A stretch of DNA of 64,000 nt from Promicromonospora soli (lineage in GTDB: Bacteria > Actinomycetota > Actinomycetes > Actinomycetales > Cellulomonadaceae): positions 98,437 through 162,436 of the forward strand of contig NZ_BNAS01000008.1 in assembly GCF_014653785.1 (NCBI RefSeq), given 5' to 3'. A program made the position numbers and the translations under genes. This document shows, one piece after another, positions 50,686-57,691 of this stretch (the stretch's first letter is position 1; each line of letters begins with the position of its first letter). Under the pieces are notes generated by a model. The model was not told the origin of the DNA and did not search any database. It was given only the letters and a program-made list of their open reading frames with translations.

Positions 50686-51077
50686 GCATCGTCGTTGGCT
50701 ACGTCCCGACGCCGGCGGGGGAGGCCGCCGTGCGGGTGGCGATCACCGAGGCCGGGCTCCGGGGTGAGAACCTCCTGGTCGTCAACTCGGCGCGGGAGGG
50801 CTCGCTCGTGGAGACCACCGTCGCCACGGACGAGGACCTCGACCGGGTGCTGGCGCAGGCCGCGCAGGCCGGGGTGTCGACAGAGGTGGTGCGCGGCACC
50901 CACCGCGACGACTTCACCGACGAGATCCTCGACCTGGCCGAGAAGCACGACGCCTCGCTGATCGTGATCGGCCTGCGCCGGCGCAGCACGGTGGGAAAGT
51001 TCATCATGGGCTCGGTGGCGCAGCGCATCCTGCTGCAGTCGGAGCAGCCGGTGCTGGCGGTCAAGCCCCCGCGGTAG
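50682..51077 (+). CDS. Universal stress protein (UspA family)
   Basis: This 131-residue single-domain Usp has 'IVVGYVPTPAGEAAVRVAITEAGLRGENLLVVNS' and the ATP-binding motif '[34 protein letters not shown]' (G-x2-x-G-x9-G-S-V). It is translationally coupled to tctA, a recurrent arrangement in which a Usp domain may tune transporter activity or expression. It overlaps the convergent FadR-type gene by 17 bases at its 3' end. Confidence 0.9.
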   Translation: MSIVVGYVPTPAGEAAVRVAITEAGLRGENLLVVNSAREGSLVETTVATDEDLDRVLAQAAQAGVSTEVVRGTHRDDFTDEILDLAEKHDASLIVIGLRRRSTVGKFIMGSVAQRILLQSEQPVLAVKPPR

Positions 51078-51765
51078 CCGTCCCGCCCCCGCCGGACTCC
51101 TGCATGAGGCGGCGCCGCGAGCCCGCCAGATGGACCCGCATCGCCGCCGCGGCGGCGAGCGGGTCCTGCGCTTCCAGCGCGGCGAGCACGGCACGGTGCT
51201 CCTGCACGACGGCGGTGAAGCGCCCGCCGTCGTGCAGGTCCAGCCGGCCGCGCGGCATGGCGATCATCTGGGGGCCGAGCCGGTCAAGGGCCTCCAGCAG
51301 GAACCGGTTGGCCGCGGCCTCGGCCACGAGCCGGTGGAAGGCGAAGTCGTGCTGCATGGCCGTGGCCGGGTGCCCGTCCGACGACGCCAGGGCGTCGAGG
51401 CGGTCGGCCAGCGCCGCGAGCTGGGCGGGCGTGCGCCGGGTGGCGGCGAGCGCGGCGGCCTCGGCCTCCAGCGCCAGCCGGTACTCGACCAGGGCGAGCC
51501 GGTCCTCCAGGGACCGGGTCAGCGGCGGTGCGCCGTCGGCGTCGTCGGCCGGCGGGGTCAGGGCGTAGCTGCCGCTGCCCCGCCGGGTGTGGACCAGGCC
51601 CTCGAGGTTCAGGCGGGCGATCGCCTCGCGGACCACGGTGCGGCTGACCCGGTGCTCGGCCGCGAGCCGCGGCTCGCTGGGCAGCTTCTCGCCAGGGGCG
51701 ATCTCGCCGTTGACGATGCGGGTCCGCAGGGTCTCCACCAGGGTGCCGCTCAGCGTCTGGGCCAT
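51061..51765 (-). CDS. GntR family (FadR subfamily) transcriptional regulator
   Basis: This 234-residue regulator has a winged HTH '[61 protein letters not shown]'. An all-helical FCD effector domain follows, with metal/effector His residues in '[24 protein letters not shown]' and '[13 protein letters not shown]'. The gene is 15 bases downstream of the dehydratase gene on the same strand and thus probably co-transcribed with it. It may repress that operon through the dyad at 52952-52974. Confidence 0.9.
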   Translation of the reverse strand: MAQTLSGTLVETLRTRIVNGEIAPGEKLPSEPRLAAEHRVSRTVVREAIARLNLEGLVHTRRGSGSYALTPPADDADGAPPLTRSLEDRLALVEYRLALEAEAAALAATRRTPAQLAALADRLDALASSDGHPATAMQHDFAFHRLVAEAAANRFLLEALDRLGPQMIAMPRGRLDLHDGGRFTAVVQEHRAVLAALEAQDPLAAAAAMRVHLAGSRRRLMQESGGGGTATAGA

Positions 51766-51780
51766 GTGCTCATGCTTCCA

Positions 51781-52914
51781 TCACAGCGGACCGAAGACCG
51801 CGCTGTCCGTGGTCCAGGCGCGCGCCTGCTCGCTGAGGGTCACCCCGAGGCCGGGGCGGTCGGGGACGAGCATGCGGCCGTCCTTGGTCTCCAGGCGCTC
51901 GTCGAACAGCGGGTCGAGCCAGTCGAAGTGCTCCACCCAGGGTTCGCGCGGGTAGGTCGCGGCCAGGTGGAGGTGGATCTCCATCGCGAAGTGCGGCGCG
52001 AGGTCCAGCCCGGCCTGGTCGGCGAGCGTGAGCAGGCGCAGGAACTGCGTGATACCGCCGACACGCGGGGCGTCCGGCTGGATGATGTCGCACGCGCGGG
52101 TGGCGATGAGGCGCTCGTGCTCGGACACCGAGGCGAGCATCTCGCCGGTGGCGACGGGGGTGTCCAGGGCGGCGGCGAGGGCGGCGTGGCCCTCGGCGTC
52201 GTAGGCGTCCAGCGGCTCCTCGATCCACACGAGGTCGTACTCCTCCAGGCGCCGGCCCATGCGCAGGGCGGTGCTGCGGTCCCACTGCTGGTTGGCGTCG
52301 ACCATGAGCGGGACGTCGGGGCCGATGTGCTCGCGGACGGCGGCGACGCGGGCCAGGTCCTTGGCGCCGTCGGGCAGGCCGACCTTGATCTTGATGCCGC
52401 CGATCCCGTCGGCGATGGACTGGCTCGCGCGCTCCTTGACCTCCTCGATGCTCGCGTTCAGGAAGCCGCCGGAGGTGTTGTAGGTGCGCACGGAGTCGCG
52501 GTGCGCGCCGAGCAGCTTGGCCAGCGGCAGGCCCGCACGCTTGGCCTTGAGGTCGTACAGCGCGATGTCGATGGCGGCCAGCGCCTGGGTCGCCACGCCG
52601 GAGCGGCCGACCGACGCGCCCGCCCACAGCAACTTCGTGTAGAGCCTGGCGATGTCGTTGGGGTCCTCGCCGACGGCGGTCTGCGCCACCTCCTTCGCGT
52701 GCGCGTACTGGGCGGGGCCCCCGGCGCGCTTGGAGTAGGAGAAGCCGAGGCCCTCGAACCCCTGCTCCGTGGAGATCTCCGCGAACAGGAAGACGACCTC
52801 GGTCATGGGCTTCTGTCGGCCGGTGAAGACCTTGGCGTCGGAGATGGCGGTGGCCAGGGGGAGCGTGACCGTGGAGAGCTTCACGGTCCGGATGGCGTCG
52901 GGCTGGTAGGTCAT
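51781..52914 (-). CDS. Galactarate/talarate dehydratase-like enolase-superfamily enzyme
   Basis: This 377-residue mandelate-racemase-group enzyme has 'GFSYSKRAGGPAQYAHAKEV', 'LLWAGASVGRSGVATQALAAIDIALYDLKAKRAGLPLAKLLGAHRDSVRTYNTSGGF', the KxK base in 'IGGIKIKVG', metal ligands 'LMVDANQQWD' and 'VWIEEPLD', and catalytic His in 'APHFAMEIHLHLAATYP'. The motifs fit L-talarate/galactarate dehydratases, whose product feeds the KdgD pathway encoded upstream. Other acid sugars remain possible. It is first gene of a two-gene operon with the FadR-type regulator. Confidence 0.85.
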   Translation of the reverse strand: MTYQPDAIRTVKLSTVTLPLATAISDAKVFTGRQKPMTEVVFLFAEISTEQGFEGLGFSYSKRAGGPAQYAHAKEVAQTAVGEDPNDIARLYTKLLWAGASVGRSGVATQALAAIDIALYDLKAKRAGLPLAKLLGAHRDSVRTYNTSGGFLNASIEEVKERASQSIADGIGGIKIKVGLPDGAKDLARVAAVREHIGPDVPLMVDANQQWDRSTALRMGRRLEEYDLVWIEEPLDAYDAEGHAALAAALDTPVATGEMLASVSEHERLIATRACDIIQPDAPRVGGITQFLRLLTLADQAGLDLAPHFAMEIHLHLAATYPREPWVEHFDWLDPLFDERLETKDGRMLVPDRPGLGVTLSEQARAWTTDSAVFGPL

Positions 52915-52951
52915 GGCGCTCCTTCGCGACGGGGGCTTGTGCGTCAGTAAT

Positions 52952-52974
52952 CATACAAGTTAGCAACCTGTATG
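52952..52974. promoter_or_regulatory. Putative FadR-type operator
   Basis: Arms catacaagtt and aacctgtatg (one mismatch) around AGC form a 23-base dyad. It lies 38 bases before the dehydratase start and 27 before the divergent SDR start. AT-rich against its surroundings, it fits an operator for the regulator at 51061-51765. Confidence 0.6.
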
Positions 52975-53000
52975 ACGAATATGGATGACACCCTGAGCCA

Positions 53001-53942
53001 ATGACCTCCCACATCGTCCTCGGCGCCGGACCCGTCGGCGCCGCGCTCGCACTCCGGCTCGCCCAGGCCGGGCGCACGGTCACGGTGGTGACCCGCTCGG
53101 GCAGCGGTCCGCAGCACGCCCGCATCGAGCGGCTCGCCCTGGACGCCACGAATGCCACGGCGCTCGCGGACGCCGCGCGCGGCGCGAAGGTGCTGTACAA
53201 CTGCGCGAACCCCGGTTCGTACCAGGTGTGGGAGGAACGGTGGCCCCCGCTGGCCGCGGCGGTGCTGCGCGCGGCCGAGGTCTCCGGCGCGGTGCTCGTG
53301 ACGCTGAGCAACCTCTACGGCTACGGCCCTGTCGACGGGCAGATGACCCGGGACCTGCCGCTCCGGCCGTCGGACCACAAGGGCGAGCTCCGGGCGCGGC
53401 TGTGGCGGGACGCGCTCGCCGCGCACAGCGCGGGGCGGGTGCGTGTCACGGAGGCGCGCGCCTCGGACTACATCGGGCCGACCGTCCCCGCGTCGCACGG
53501 CCTGCTGCCCATGTACGCGGCGGCCACGCTCGCCGGAAAACCGGCGTCCGTGATGGCCGACCCGGACCAGCCGCACACCTGGACCGCCGTCGACGACGTC
53601 GCCGCGACCCTCATCGCGCTCGGCGCGGACGACCGGGCCTGGGGCTCGGCGTGGCTCGTCCCGTCGAACCCGCCCGCGACCGTCCGCGAGGTGCTGCGCG
53701 AGCTGGGGGCGCGGGTCGGTGCGGGCGAGCCGCGGCTGCGCCGGGTGCCGCGCGTCGTGCTGCGTGCCGGGAGCGTCGCGGTGCCGCTCCTGCGGGAGGC
53801 GCTGGGCGTGCTGTACCAGTTCGACCGGCCGTTCGTCGTGGACGCCGCGGAGACCAGCAGCGTGTTCGGCGTCCGGCCGACGCCGTGGGCGAGGGTCCTG
53901 GACGCGACGGCGCCCGCGTGGCATGCCCGCGCGGTGGCGTAG
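53001..53942 (+). CDS. NAD-dependent epimerase/dehydratase (extended SDR)
   Basis: This 313-residue Rossmann protein has a slightly unusual glycine motif 'VLGAGPVGAALALRLAQAG'. 'LVTLSNLYGYGPVDG' follows, where the usual SDR Tyr-x3-Lys pair is Y..K-like ('SDHKGELRARLW'). 'ARASDYIGPTVP' and 'TWTAVDDVAATLIAL' are also present. It resembles actinobacterial NAD-dependent epimerases whose substrate is unknown. Placement across the operator from the dehydratase gene suggests, weakly, sugar-acid metabolism. Confidence 0.82.
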   Translation: MTSHIVLGAGPVGAALALRLAQAGRTVTVVTRSGSGPQHARIERLALDATNATALADAARGAKVLYNCANPGSYQVWEERWPPLAAAVLRAAEVSGAVLVTLSNLYGYGPVDGQMTRDLPLRPSDHKGELRARLWRDALAAHSAGRVRVTEARASDYIGPTVPASHGLLPMYAAATLAGKPASVMADPDQPHTWTAVDDVAATLIALGADDRAWGSAWLVPSNPPATVREVLRELGARVGAGEPRLRRVPRVVLRAGSVAVPLLREALGVLYQFDRPFVVDAAETSSVFGVRPTPWARVLDATAPAWHARAVA

Positions 53943-53954
53943 TAGGGCTGCTAG

Positions 53955-53972
53955 CATCGCCATATGGCGATG
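53955..53972. promoter_or_regulatory. Perfect palindrome over the start of the ArsR/CmtR-like gene
   Basis: catcgccatatggcgatg is an exact 18-base palindrome and contains both ATGs (53964 and 53970) of the regulator. If it is the operator, repressor binding would cover the 5' end of the coding region, compatible with a leaderless transcript. Confidence 0.55.
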
Positions 53973-54368
53973 ACAGAGACGATAGTCGATCCAGCCCCGG
54001 ACGGCCCAGAGGCGATGGCGGTGGCGGCCTGCCTGTTCCACGGGTTCTCGGACCCGTCGCGGCTCGCGATCCTGCGCCACCTTGCCCTGGGTGAGCACCG
54101 CGTGGTCGATCTCACCGGACACCTGGGCCTCGCGCAGTCGACGGTGTCCAAGCACCTGGCCTGCCTGCGGGACTGCGGGCTCGTCGAGTCCCGGCCCCAG
54201 GGTCGGGCGTCCGTGTTCTCGCTGACCCATCCCGAGGCGACGCTCGCGGTGCTCGAGTCCGCAGAGCGGCTGCTCGGCCTGACCGGCGACGCCGTGGCGC
54301 TGTGCCCGGTGTACGGGGTCGACGGTTCCGCAGCACACGCCGCGGGGCCGGAGGTGGCGTCATCGTGA
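53964..54368 (+). CDS. ArsR/SmtB-type metal sensor, CmtR-like
   Basis: This 134-residue repressor has an HTH with 'DLTGHLGLAQSTVSKHLACLRDCGLVESRPQGRASVFSL'. The two cysteines spaced CxxxC inside the recognition helix, plus a C-terminal Cys in 'ALCPVYG', match the Cd/Pb site of mycobacterial CmtR. It heads an operon with two cation efflux proteins, consistent with metal-responsive control. The stop overlaps the next gene's GTG by four bases. Confidence 0.87.
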   Translation: MAMTETIVDPAPDGPEAMAVAACLFHGFSDPSRLAILRHLALGEHRVVDLTGHLGLAQSTVSKHLACLRDCGLVESRPQGRASVFSLTHPEATLAVLESAERLLGLTGDAVALCPVYGVDGSAAHAAGPEVASS

Positions 54369-55060
54369 GTACGACGCCGCGGCCGGGGGCGCATGCGGAT
54401 GCGCTGACGACGGAGCGGCTGACGCGCCGGGGTCTGCGGCTGGCCCAGTTCACGGTCGCCTACAACGTGGTCGAGGGTGTCGTGGCGATCATCGCCGGCG
54501 TCCTGGCCGGGCTGGTCTCGGTGATCGGGTTCGGCATCGACTCGGGGATCGAGTCGATCTCGGCCGTTCTGGTGGGGCTGCGCCTGTCCGCCCGCCTACG
54601 GCACGGCGAGGCCGACGAGCGCAAGGAGCGGATCACGCTGCGGCTCGTCGCGATCACGTTCTTCCTGCTGGCCGGGTACGTCACCGTCGAGGGCATCCGC
54701 AGCCTCGTGGTCGGCGAGACGCCCGAGAGCTCACCGCTCGCGGTCGGGCTCCTGATCGCGTCGCTGATTGTCATGCCCCTGCTGGCCGAGGCCAAGCGCC
54801 GCGTCGGCGTGGCCCTGGCCGACCCGCTGATCCTGGCCGACGCCGCCGAGACCCGGATCTGCGTCCTGCTGTCCGTGTCCACGCTGCTCGGCCTGGTGGT
54901 CTTCGCGCTGACGGGCGCCGGCTGGGTCGACGCGGTGGCCGGGTTCGTCATCGCGGCGTTCGCCGTCCACGAGGGCCGCGAGGCGTGGGAGGGCGAGCTG
55001 GAGCACGACCACGACCACGACCACCATGCCGACCACAGCGAGGCTGCAGCCCATGACTGA
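54365..55060 (+). CDS. Cation efflux (CDF-like) membrane protein with His-rich tail
   Basis: This 231-residue membrane protein has six hydrophobic segments: 'VAYNVVEGVVAIIAGVLAGLVSVIGFGIDSGIESISAVLVGL' (TM1-2, with D-x3-E instead of HxxxD), then 'LADPLILADAAETRICVLLSVSTLLGLVVFALTG' (TM5, D-x3-E-like). The C-terminus 'EHDHDHDHHADH' is a metal-binding tail. GTG 54365 overlaps the regulator's stop. It overlaps the following CDF gene by eight bases. It probably exports the cation sensed by the CmtR-like repressor. Confidence 0.85.
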   Translation: MSTTPRPGAHADALTTERLTRRGLRLAQFTVAYNVVEGVVAIIAGVLAGLVSVIGFGIDSGIESISAVLVGLRLSARLRHGEADERKERITLRLVAITFFLLAGYVTVEGIRSLVVGETPESSPLAVGLLIASLIVMPLLAEAKRRVGVALADPLILADAAETRICVLLSVSTLLGLVVFALTGAGWVDAVAGFVIAAFAVHEGREAWEGELEHDHDHDHHADHSEAAAHD

Positions 55061-55985
55061 CCACCAGCATCACCACGGTGCCCCCGGCGAGCCGGGCGCA
55101 CCGGGCAACCGGCGGCGGCTGGCCGTCGCGTTCGGGATCACGGCGGCGGTCTTCGTGGCCCAGGCAGTCGGCGCCCTGCTCACGGGAAGCCTTGCGCTCC
55201 TGGTCGACACCGCGCACATGCTCACCGACGTGGCGGGCCTCGCCATCGCGCTGGGCGCCGCCTCGCTCGCGCTGCGGCCGCCGTCGCCCCGCCGGACCTG
55301 GGGGTTCCGGCGCGCGGAGGTCCTGGCCGCGCTGGCCCAGGCCGCCGTCCTGCTCGCCGTGGGCGTCTACGCCGTGGTCGAGGGCATGAGCCGGCTGGCC
55401 GGTCCGCCGCATCCGCCCGGGCCGGGCCTGCTGGTCTTCGGCATCGTGGGCCTGGTGGGCAACGTCGTGGCTCTGCTGGTGCTGGCCGGCGGGAGGTCGG
55501 CGTCGCTCAACCTGCGCGCGGCGTTCCTGGAGGTGGTGAACGACGCGCTCGGGTCCGTGGCGGTGATCGTGGCAGCCGTCGTCATCGCTACCACCGGGTG
55601 GCAGCGGGCCGACGCCGTCGCCGGACTGGCCATAGCGATCCTGATCCTGCCGCGGGCGGTCCGGCTCCTGGCCGACTCCGCCAGCGTGCTGCTGGAGTCC
55701 ACCCCGCCCGGGATGGACCTCGAGGAGGTCCGGGCCCGGCTGCTGGAGGTGGAGAACGTGGAGGAGGTCCATGACCTGCACGCATCCCTGGTGGCCACGG
55801 GCCTGCCGGTCCTCAGCGCACACGTCGTGGTGCGTGACGCCTGCTTCCGGAACGGGCAGGCGCCGCCAGTCCTCGACGCTCTGCAGGCCTGTGTCGCCAC
55901 GCAGTTCGACGTGCCCGTGGAGCACTCGACCTTCCAGCTCGAGCCCGCCGAGCATGCCCGCCACGAGGCGCCGACGCATGCGTGA
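55053..55985 (+). CDS. Cation diffusion facilitator, CzcD-like
   Basis: This 310-residue antiporter has an N-terminal His cluster 'DHQHHHG' and TM1-2 'GALLTGSLALLVDTAHMLTDVAGLAIALGAA' with the HxxxD site. TM5 reads 'EVVNDALGSVAVIVAAVV', where the usual HxxxD is NDxxxS. A C-terminal cytoplasmic domain follows ('VEEVHDLHASLVATGLPVLSAHVVV'). It is the third gene of the metal-resistance operon. The replaced TM5 ligands suggest altered metal preference. Confidence 0.9.
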   Translation: MTDHQHHHGAPGEPGAPGNRRRLAVAFGITAAVFVAQAVGALLTGSLALLVDTAHMLTDVAGLAIALGAASLALRPPSPRRTWGFRRAEVLAALAQAAVLLAVGVYAVVEGMSRLAGPPHPPGPGLLVFGIVGLVGNVVALLVLAGGRSASLNLRAAFLEVVNDALGSVAVIVAAVVIATTGWQRADAVAGLAIAILILPRAVRLLADSASVLLESTPPGMDLEEVRARLLEVENVEEVHDLHASLVATGLPVLSAHVVVRDACFRNGQAPPVLDALQACVATQFDVPVEHSTFQLEPAEHARHEAPTHA

Positions 55986-56072
55986 CTCCCGTTGTCTATC
56001 CGGACGGACCCCAAGGGGGTAATGTCCGGTTTCGTCGGCCGGGCCGGCCGACGGAGGCATGAGGAGGACGAG

Positions 56073-56504
56073 ATGGCAGACATGAACACCGACATCATCG
56101 AGGCGTTCCGCGCGAACGCGGGCGTGCTGGGCGCCGACGTCGCCGGCGGATACTTCGACGGCAAGCGACTGGTGCTCCTGCACCACGTCGGGCGGGTCAG
56201 CGGCAAGGAGTACGTGACGCCCCTCGTGGCCGCGACCGACGGCGACGCCTACGTCCTCGTCGGCTCGATGGCCGGTGCGCCCAAGGACCCGGCCTGGGTC
56301 GCGAACGTCGAGGACGGTCCGGGCGAGACCACCATCGAGGTCGGGGACCAGACCGTGGGTGTCGCCACCACGGTGGTGCGCCCGACGGCTCCCGAGTGGG
56401 AGCGGCTGTACGGCATCTGGGCCGAGTACTGGCCGGCCGCCAAGGAGTACGAGACCCAGACCGACCGCAAGTTCCCGGTCATCGTGCTCGAGCCCAAGGC
56501 CTGA
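56073..56504 (+). CDS. Deazaflavin (F420)-dependent nitroreductase family protein
   Basis: This 143-residue DDN-like protein has 'LVLLHHVGRVSGKEYVTPLVAATDGDAYVLVGSMAGAPKDPAWVANVEDGPGETTIEVG', with the family GR.SG.....PL and PAW..N blocks, and the end 'YETQTDRKFPVIVLEPKA'. It is related to the gene at 23084-23536. ATG 56073 has GAGGAGGA upstream. It is convergent with the epoxide hydrolase gene. It implies F420 use, though no cofactor synthesis genes lie in the window. Confidence 0.87.
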   Translation: MADMNTDIIEAFRANAGVLGADVAGGYFDGKRLVLLHHVGRVSGKEYVTPLVAATDGDAYVLVGSMAGAPKDPAWVANVEDGPGETTIEVGDQTVGVATTVVRPTAPEWERLYGIWAEYWPAAKEYETQTDRKFPVIVLEPKA

Positions 56505-56512
56505 CCACCGGC

Positions 56513-57646
56513 TCAGCCTTCGCTCGCCGTCGAGCGGACGAAATCCCGCACGCGCGCCGCCATCTGCTCGGGCACCTCGGCAACCGTGAAGTGCCCGCCC
56601 TCCTCCAGGCGGTCGAACACGCGCAGGTCGAGGTAATGGCGGCGCGCGAGTGACTCGGGATACGTCGCCTCGTGACGCTGGATGAACACCGCGGCGGGCA
56701 CCGTCGTCGGCGGGATCGGGCCGGGCTGGTCGGCGCCCTCGTAGTACGGGCGGAACGACGACCCGATCGTCTGGGTGGCCCAGTAGATGGTCGCCTCGGT
56801 GAGGATGCGGTCCCGCGAGATGCGCCGCTCGACCGCGCGCGGGTCGCCGGGCGGGGTGTCGCTCCACTCGACGAGCTTCTCGGCCAGCCACGCCAGCAGC
56901 CCGGCGGGGGAGTCGTTCAGGGCGGCCGCGAGCGTGTCGGGCCGGGTGGCCTGCACGTGGCCGTAGGCGCCGTCCGACTGGTGCTTCGCGGCGATGTCGT
57001 CGAAGAACTTCTTGGCGGCCGGGTCGTCGAGGGCGGCACGCTCCTCGGTGGTGGGGAAGTGCGCGTGCGTGGCGACTATGCCCGCCACCCGCTCGGGGTA
57101 GCGGGCCGCGATGAGGTCGCTGACGTTGGCCGTGACGTCCTCCCCGTACGTGAAGTACCGCTCGTAGCCGAGCACGTCCGCCATGAGCGCATGCATCGTG
57201 GCGGCCAGCCGCGTCTCCGACATCTCGCCCGTCGCGTAGGGCGCGGAGAATCCGAACCCGGGCAGGCTCGCGACCACGACGTGGAAGTCGGGCAGCAGGT
57301 CGGCGAAGTCGAGCTGCAGGGCGAACGTGTGCGGCCAGCCGTGCAGCACCAGGAGCGCTGGGGCGTCGGCCCGAGCCGACCGCAGATGGACGAAGTGCAC
57401 GGCGGCATCGCCGATCTCGGCGATGAACTGCGGATGCTTGTTCAGCCACGCTTCACGCGCCCGCCAGTCCCAGGCGATCCACGTGTCGACGAGCTCGCGC
57501 AGGTAGGCGGCGGACATGCCCGACGCCGGCCGCCGGGGCGAGTCGTCGGGGATCCTGCTGCGCGCCAGGCGGTCGCGCAGGTCGGTGAGGACCTGGTCGG
57601 GGACGTGAACTGTGAAAGGGCGTGGCTCGCCGGCGGGCTTGCTCAT
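56513..57646 (-). CDS. Epoxide hydrolase-like alpha/beta hydrolase
   Basis: This 377-residue protein is of the microsomal-type epoxide hydrolase family. It has the N-terminal EHN region ('FTVHVPDQVLTDLRDRLARSRIPDD', 'YLRELVDTWIAWDWRAREAWLNKHPQF'), 'LLVLHGWPHTFALQLDF', a nucleophile-elbow 'FTYGEDVTANVSD' (Asp in GED rather than the usual GGDWG), and a C-terminal 'EEGGHFTVAEVPEQM' with the catalytic His. The altered elbow may change activity. ATG 57646 was chosen; an ATG ten codons earlier is also possible. Confidence 0.87.
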   Translation of the reverse strand: MSKPAGEPRPFTVHVPDQVLTDLRDRLARSRIPDDSPRRPASGMSAAYLRELVDTWIAWDWRAREAWLNKHPQFIAEIGDAAVHFVHLRSARADAPALLVLHGWPHTFALQLDFADLLPDFHVVVASLPGFGFSAPYATGEMSETRLAATMHALMADVLGYERYFTYGEDVTANVSDLIAARYPERVAGIVATHAHFPTTEERAALDDPAAKKFFDDIAAKHQSDGAYGHVQATRPDTLAAALNDSPAGLLAWLAEKLVEWSDTPPGDPRAVERRISRDRILTEATIYWATQTIGSSFRPYYEGADQPGPIPPTTVPAAVFIQRHEATYPESLARRHYLDLRVFDRLEEGGHFTVAEVPEQMAARVRDFVRSTASEG

Positions 57647-57691
57647 GGAGGTGACGCTATGCCGAGCCACTGACATGAAGCGGGACGTCGC

